Origin: Stenotrophomonas beteli
Lineage (GTDB): Bacteria; Pseudomonadota; Gammaproteobacteria; Xanthomonadales; Xanthomonadaceae
Assembly: GCF_001431665.1 (NCBI RefSeq)
Contig: NZ_LLXV01000053.1
Coordinates: 1 to 64,000 of the forward strand
DNA length: 64,000 nt
Direction: 5' to 3'
The position numbers were made by a program, and so were the translations under genes. This document shows positions 61,968 to 64,000 of this stretch, in pieces. Within the stretch, counting starts at the first letter, position 1. Each line of letters starts with the position of its first letter. The notes under the pieces were generated by a model. That model was not told where the DNA came from. It worked only from the letters and a program-made list of their open reading frames with translations, and did no database searches.

Positions 61968-62329
61968 TGCGGTACCCCCTCCAACACGGAATCGACGGAA
62001 TCGCGGGTGGCCTGCCAGGCCTGGCGCCACTGCGCCAGCACCTCGCGGCCACGTTCATTGATGCGGTAGTAGCGTCGCGGCGGCCCGCTGCTGGACGGCT
62101 CCACATGGCTTTCCAGCAGCCCGGCGCCCTCCAGGTTGCGCAACACCGGGTACAGCGCGCTCTGCTTGCCGCTCAGCACGCCCTCGCCCACCCGCTCCAG
62201 CTCCTTGGCAATGAGGTAGCCGTACAGCGGCTCCCCGGCTCGGGCCAGCACCGCCAGCAGGGCCAGCGACACCGTCCCGGCGCTGAGTTCCTTCTGGAAC
62301 TTCTTCAGGTGGACATCGTCCTCGGACAT
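61964..62329 (-). CDS. PadR-family transcriptional regulator
   Basis: A 121-aa winged helix-turn-helix protein: ELSAGTVSLALLAVLARAGEPLYGYLIAKELE and LSGKQSALYPVLRNLEGAGLLESHVEPSSSGPPRRYYRINERGREVL are the PadR DNA-binding signature. It probably represses its own operon with the DUF1700 gene it overlaps (ATGA). Confidence 0.92.
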   Translation of the reverse strand: MSEDDVHLKKFQKELSAGTVSLALLAVLARAGEPLYGYLIAKELERVGEGVLSGKQSALYPVLRNLEGAGLLESHVEPSSSGPPRRYYRINERGREVLAQWRQAWQATRDSVDSVLEGVPQ

Positions 62330-62465
62330 GACCGGGCCTCCACTACGTTTAAGTCCACAGTAGTGCGAACTTCGGTATAGCGAATGTGTCGTTAGTCACT
62401 CTGCCGGTTGGCGCGGCTGCGCGGCTCACGCAGAATCGAAGCCTCGTTCATGTTCCGGGGTTCCC

Positions 62466-63368
62466 ATGCCGCACCGCCGTTGCCTTGCCCTGACCGCCCT
62501 CGCCCTGTCCTGCCTGCTGCCCGCCCTCGCCAGCGCGGCCACGCCCTACCGCAGCCCGCAGCAGATCCTCGACGCCTCGGCGGCCAGCGACTGGCGCACC
62601 CCGGACCCGGCCAACCTGCTGTACATGGACCTGCCGGCCGGTCGGGTCATCATCGAGCTGGCACCGCAGTTCGCCCCGCGCCATGTCGCCAATATCCAGA
62701 CCTTCGCCCACGAGCATTTCTGGGACGGCACCAGCATCTACCGCTCGCAGGACAACTTCGTGGTGCAGTTCGGCGATGCCGACGCCGATGACGCAGCCAA
62801 GGCCAAGCCGTTCGGCAGTGCCGCGCGCAAGCTGCCGGCCGAGTTCGAACGCGCCAGCGCCGGCCTGAAGGTCAGCGTGCTGCCGGATCGCGATGGCTGG
62901 GCCGCGCAGACCGGTTTCGTCGACGGCTTCCCGGTCGGCCAGGACCCGCGAGCCGGCAAGGCCTGGCTGGCGCACTGCTACGGCATGCTGGGCGCGGGCC
63001 GCAGCAACGATGAGGACAGCAGCATCGGCGCCGAACTGTACGTGGTGACCGGGCAGTCGCCGCGCCAGCTGGACCGCAACATCACCCTGGTCGGCCGCGT
63101 ACTGAAGGGCATGGAACTGCTCAGCGCAACGCCGCGCGGCCCGGCGCCGATGGGCTTCTACACCGACCCGAAGCTGCGTACGCCGATCGTATCGATCCGC
63201 CGCGCCAGCGACGTACCGGCGGCCGAGCGCACGCCGATCCAGGTACTGCGTACCGACTCGAAGACCTTCGCCGATACGGTGGAGGCACGGCGCAATCGCG
63301 TGGATGATTTCTACAAGCGCCCGGCGGGGCATATCGATCTTTGCAATATTCCGGTGCCGGTGAAGTAA
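62466..63368 (+). CDS. Periplasmic cyclophilin-type peptidyl-prolyl isomerase
   Basis: A 300-aa protein with signal peptide [20 protein letters not shown]. The cyclophilin fold shows as [55 protein letters not shown] and [32 protein letters not shown]. It catalyses cis-trans proline isomerisation during periplasmic folding. It carries a longer C-terminal part ([20 protein letters not shown]) than the small PpiA proteins. Confidence 0.9.
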   Translation: MPHRRCLALTALALSCLLPALASAATPYRSPQQILDASAASDWRTPDPANLLYMDLPAGRVIIELAPQFAPRHVANIQTFAHEHFWDGTSIYRSQDNFVVQFGDADADDAAKAKPFGSAARKLPAEFERASAGLKVSVLPDRDGWAAQTGFVDGFPVGQDPRAGKAWLAHCYGMLGAGRSNDEDSSIGAELYVVTGQSPRQLDRNITLVGRVLKGMELLSATPRGPAPMGFYTDPKLRTPIVSIRRASDVPAAERTPIQVLRTDSKTFADTVEARRNRVDDFYKRPAGHIDLCNIPVPVK

Positions 63369-63380
63369 CGCCGTCGCGGG

Positions 63381-63927
63381 TTCTGCGCGTGGCGCGTGCT
63401 GAAGGTGCTTCATCGTTCATGGGCGTTACTTTTCTTTGTACGCAAAGAAAAGTAACCAAAAGAAACGTTCCGCCGGCCGCGAGCCGGTGCTGCGCACCGG
63501 TGCCCTGCGCTCCTCGGCCCGTCGAGGGACGGCGCGGGAACTCGCTGCGCTCAGACACCCGCGCCTCTTCGCCCTCGCCGGACCTGCGGTGCTCGGCTCG
63601 CTCAAGGCGGACTGGAAGGTCAAGATCAACAGCAAAAGCATCCACACATTGCGTGGATCTTCTGGGTGCAGCTGTGGCCTTTGAACTGGGTCCGCCTTGA
63701 GCGAGCCGAGCATCGCAGGGGAATCAGGGGCGAAGAGGTGCCGATGTCTGAGCGCAGCGAGTTCGGCGCCGTCCCCTGATTCACCGAGAAGCGCAGGGGA
63801 CCGGCGTGCGAAGCACGGCGGCTCGCGACCTGGCGGCGCGTTTCTTTTGGTTACTTTTCTTTTCGCGCGAAAAGAAAAGTGACGCCCATGTAAGGTGAAG
63901 CGCCTTCAGCACGCGCCACGTGCAAAA
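63381..63927. repeat. Giant imperfect palindromic element, about 550 bp
   Basis: Arms of about 110 bp at each end are near inverse complements: GTGGCGCGTGCTGAAGG...ATGGGCGTTACTTTTC on the left and GTGACGCCCAT...CCTTCAGCACGCGCCAC on the right. Each arm contains AAGAAAAGTAACCAAAAGAA or its inverse, itself a smaller hairpin. The interior repeats the pattern (CTCGGCTCGCTCAAGGCGG against CCGCCTTGAGCGAGCCGAG) around a short central region near 63610-63690. No gene I can support lies inside; open frames there are by-products of the symmetry. Confidence 0.85.
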
Positions 63928-63931
63928 CACC

Positions 63932-64000
63932 TCAGCCCTTTTGGCTCACCGCCACGCTCCCCAGAATCAACGCACCCGCAATCAGCATCTGCACCGTCAC
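63932..64000 (-). CDS. C-terminal end of a DMT/EamA-type transporter (partial)
   Basis: The last 22 residues VTVQMLIAGALILGSVAVSQ and KG then stop TGA run off the right edge. The hydrophobic tail with MLIAGALILGSV is typical of the last membrane span of EamA-family drug/metabolite transporters. The family call rests on 22 residues only. Confidence 0.5.
   Translation of the reverse strand: MTVQMLIAGALILGSVAVSQKG

Noticed and set aside
63341-63884. Several short open frames inside the right-end palindrome
   Set aside because: The frames mirror each other on both strands because of the inverted repeats and lack ribosome binding sites.

Overview
The window is high-GC, gene-dense DNA from a gammaproteobacterium of the Xanthomonadaceae, very probably Stenotrophomonas (S. 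maltophilia complex). Four things point there: the emrR-emrC-emrA-emrB efflux operon order, the many short GTAG-headed palindromes typical of the SMAG REP family, the gene order rpsB-tsf / pyrH-frr-uppS-cdsA-dxr-rseP-bamA-lpxD-fabZ-lpxA-lpxB-rnhB-dnaE-accA, and Lys/Ala-rich tails on housekeeping proteins. It looks chromosomal; I saw no prophage, plasmid, insertion sequence or CRISPR array.

Layout. 1-4258: repeats, then rlmB, a GFA-family protein and rnr, all leftward. 4344-6762: three identical tRNA-Leu(CAG) genes, each with its own promoter and terminator; a TauE/SafE permease and a divergent LysR regulator sit between copies 2 and 3. 6836-11650: the leftward emrR-emrC-emrA-emrB multidrug efflux operon with a probable MarR operator. 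11750-14961: an AraC-type regulator and parC. 15273-19717: bacterioferritin without the haem methionine, a penicillin-acylase-type Ntn hydrolase and a CPA2 antiporter. 19825-21756: asnB preceded by an Asn-codon-rich leader peptide and an attenuator. 21848-22730: a frameshifted Sel1-type lipoprotein gene. 22848-29711: a leftward map-glnD-dapD-hypothetical-arsC-like-dapE operon joining nitrogen signalling and diaminopimelate/lysine synthesis. 29950-35753: a Csu-type (spore coat U) chaperone-usher fimbrial operon with two chaperones and a tiny pilin-like protein. 35725-37842: rpsB-tsf. 38051-39589: an HDOD-GGDEF protein. 39711-47741: the UMP kinase, ribosome recycling, undecaprenyl-PP, CDP-diglyceride, MEP pathway, RseP and BamA block. 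48122-58152: lipid A (lpxD, fabZ, lpxA, lpxB), rnhB, dnaE, an unknown lipoprotein and accA. 58273-64000: HemJ-like protein, methyltransferase, intracellular PHA depolymerase, a PadR/DUF1700 pair, a periplasmic cyclophilin, a giant palindromic repeat and the end of a DMT-type transporter.

How the genes work together. Most of the right half builds the envelope: isoprenoid precursor (dxr), undecaprenyl-PP (uppS), phospholipid (cdsA), fatty acid (fabZ, accA), lipid A (lpxD/A/B), outer-membrane insertion (bamA) and envelope stress (rseP). The dap genes supply meso-DAP for peptidoglycan.

The most interesting signals are (i) a classical-looking transcription attenuator for asparagine synthetase, with 8 Asn codons in a 33-residue leader peptide and mutually exclusive terminator/antiterminator pairings; (ii) a two-copy family of about 100-nt elements whose arms differ but which keep two hairpins with ANGGAU hexaloops, the shape bound by CsrA/RsmA; (iii) a roughly 550-bp near-palindromic element at the right end; (iv) DapD with a histone-H1-like N-terminal extension; (v) a miniature pilin-like protein in the fimbrial operon. 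All calls are from reading the sequence; no database search was possible.
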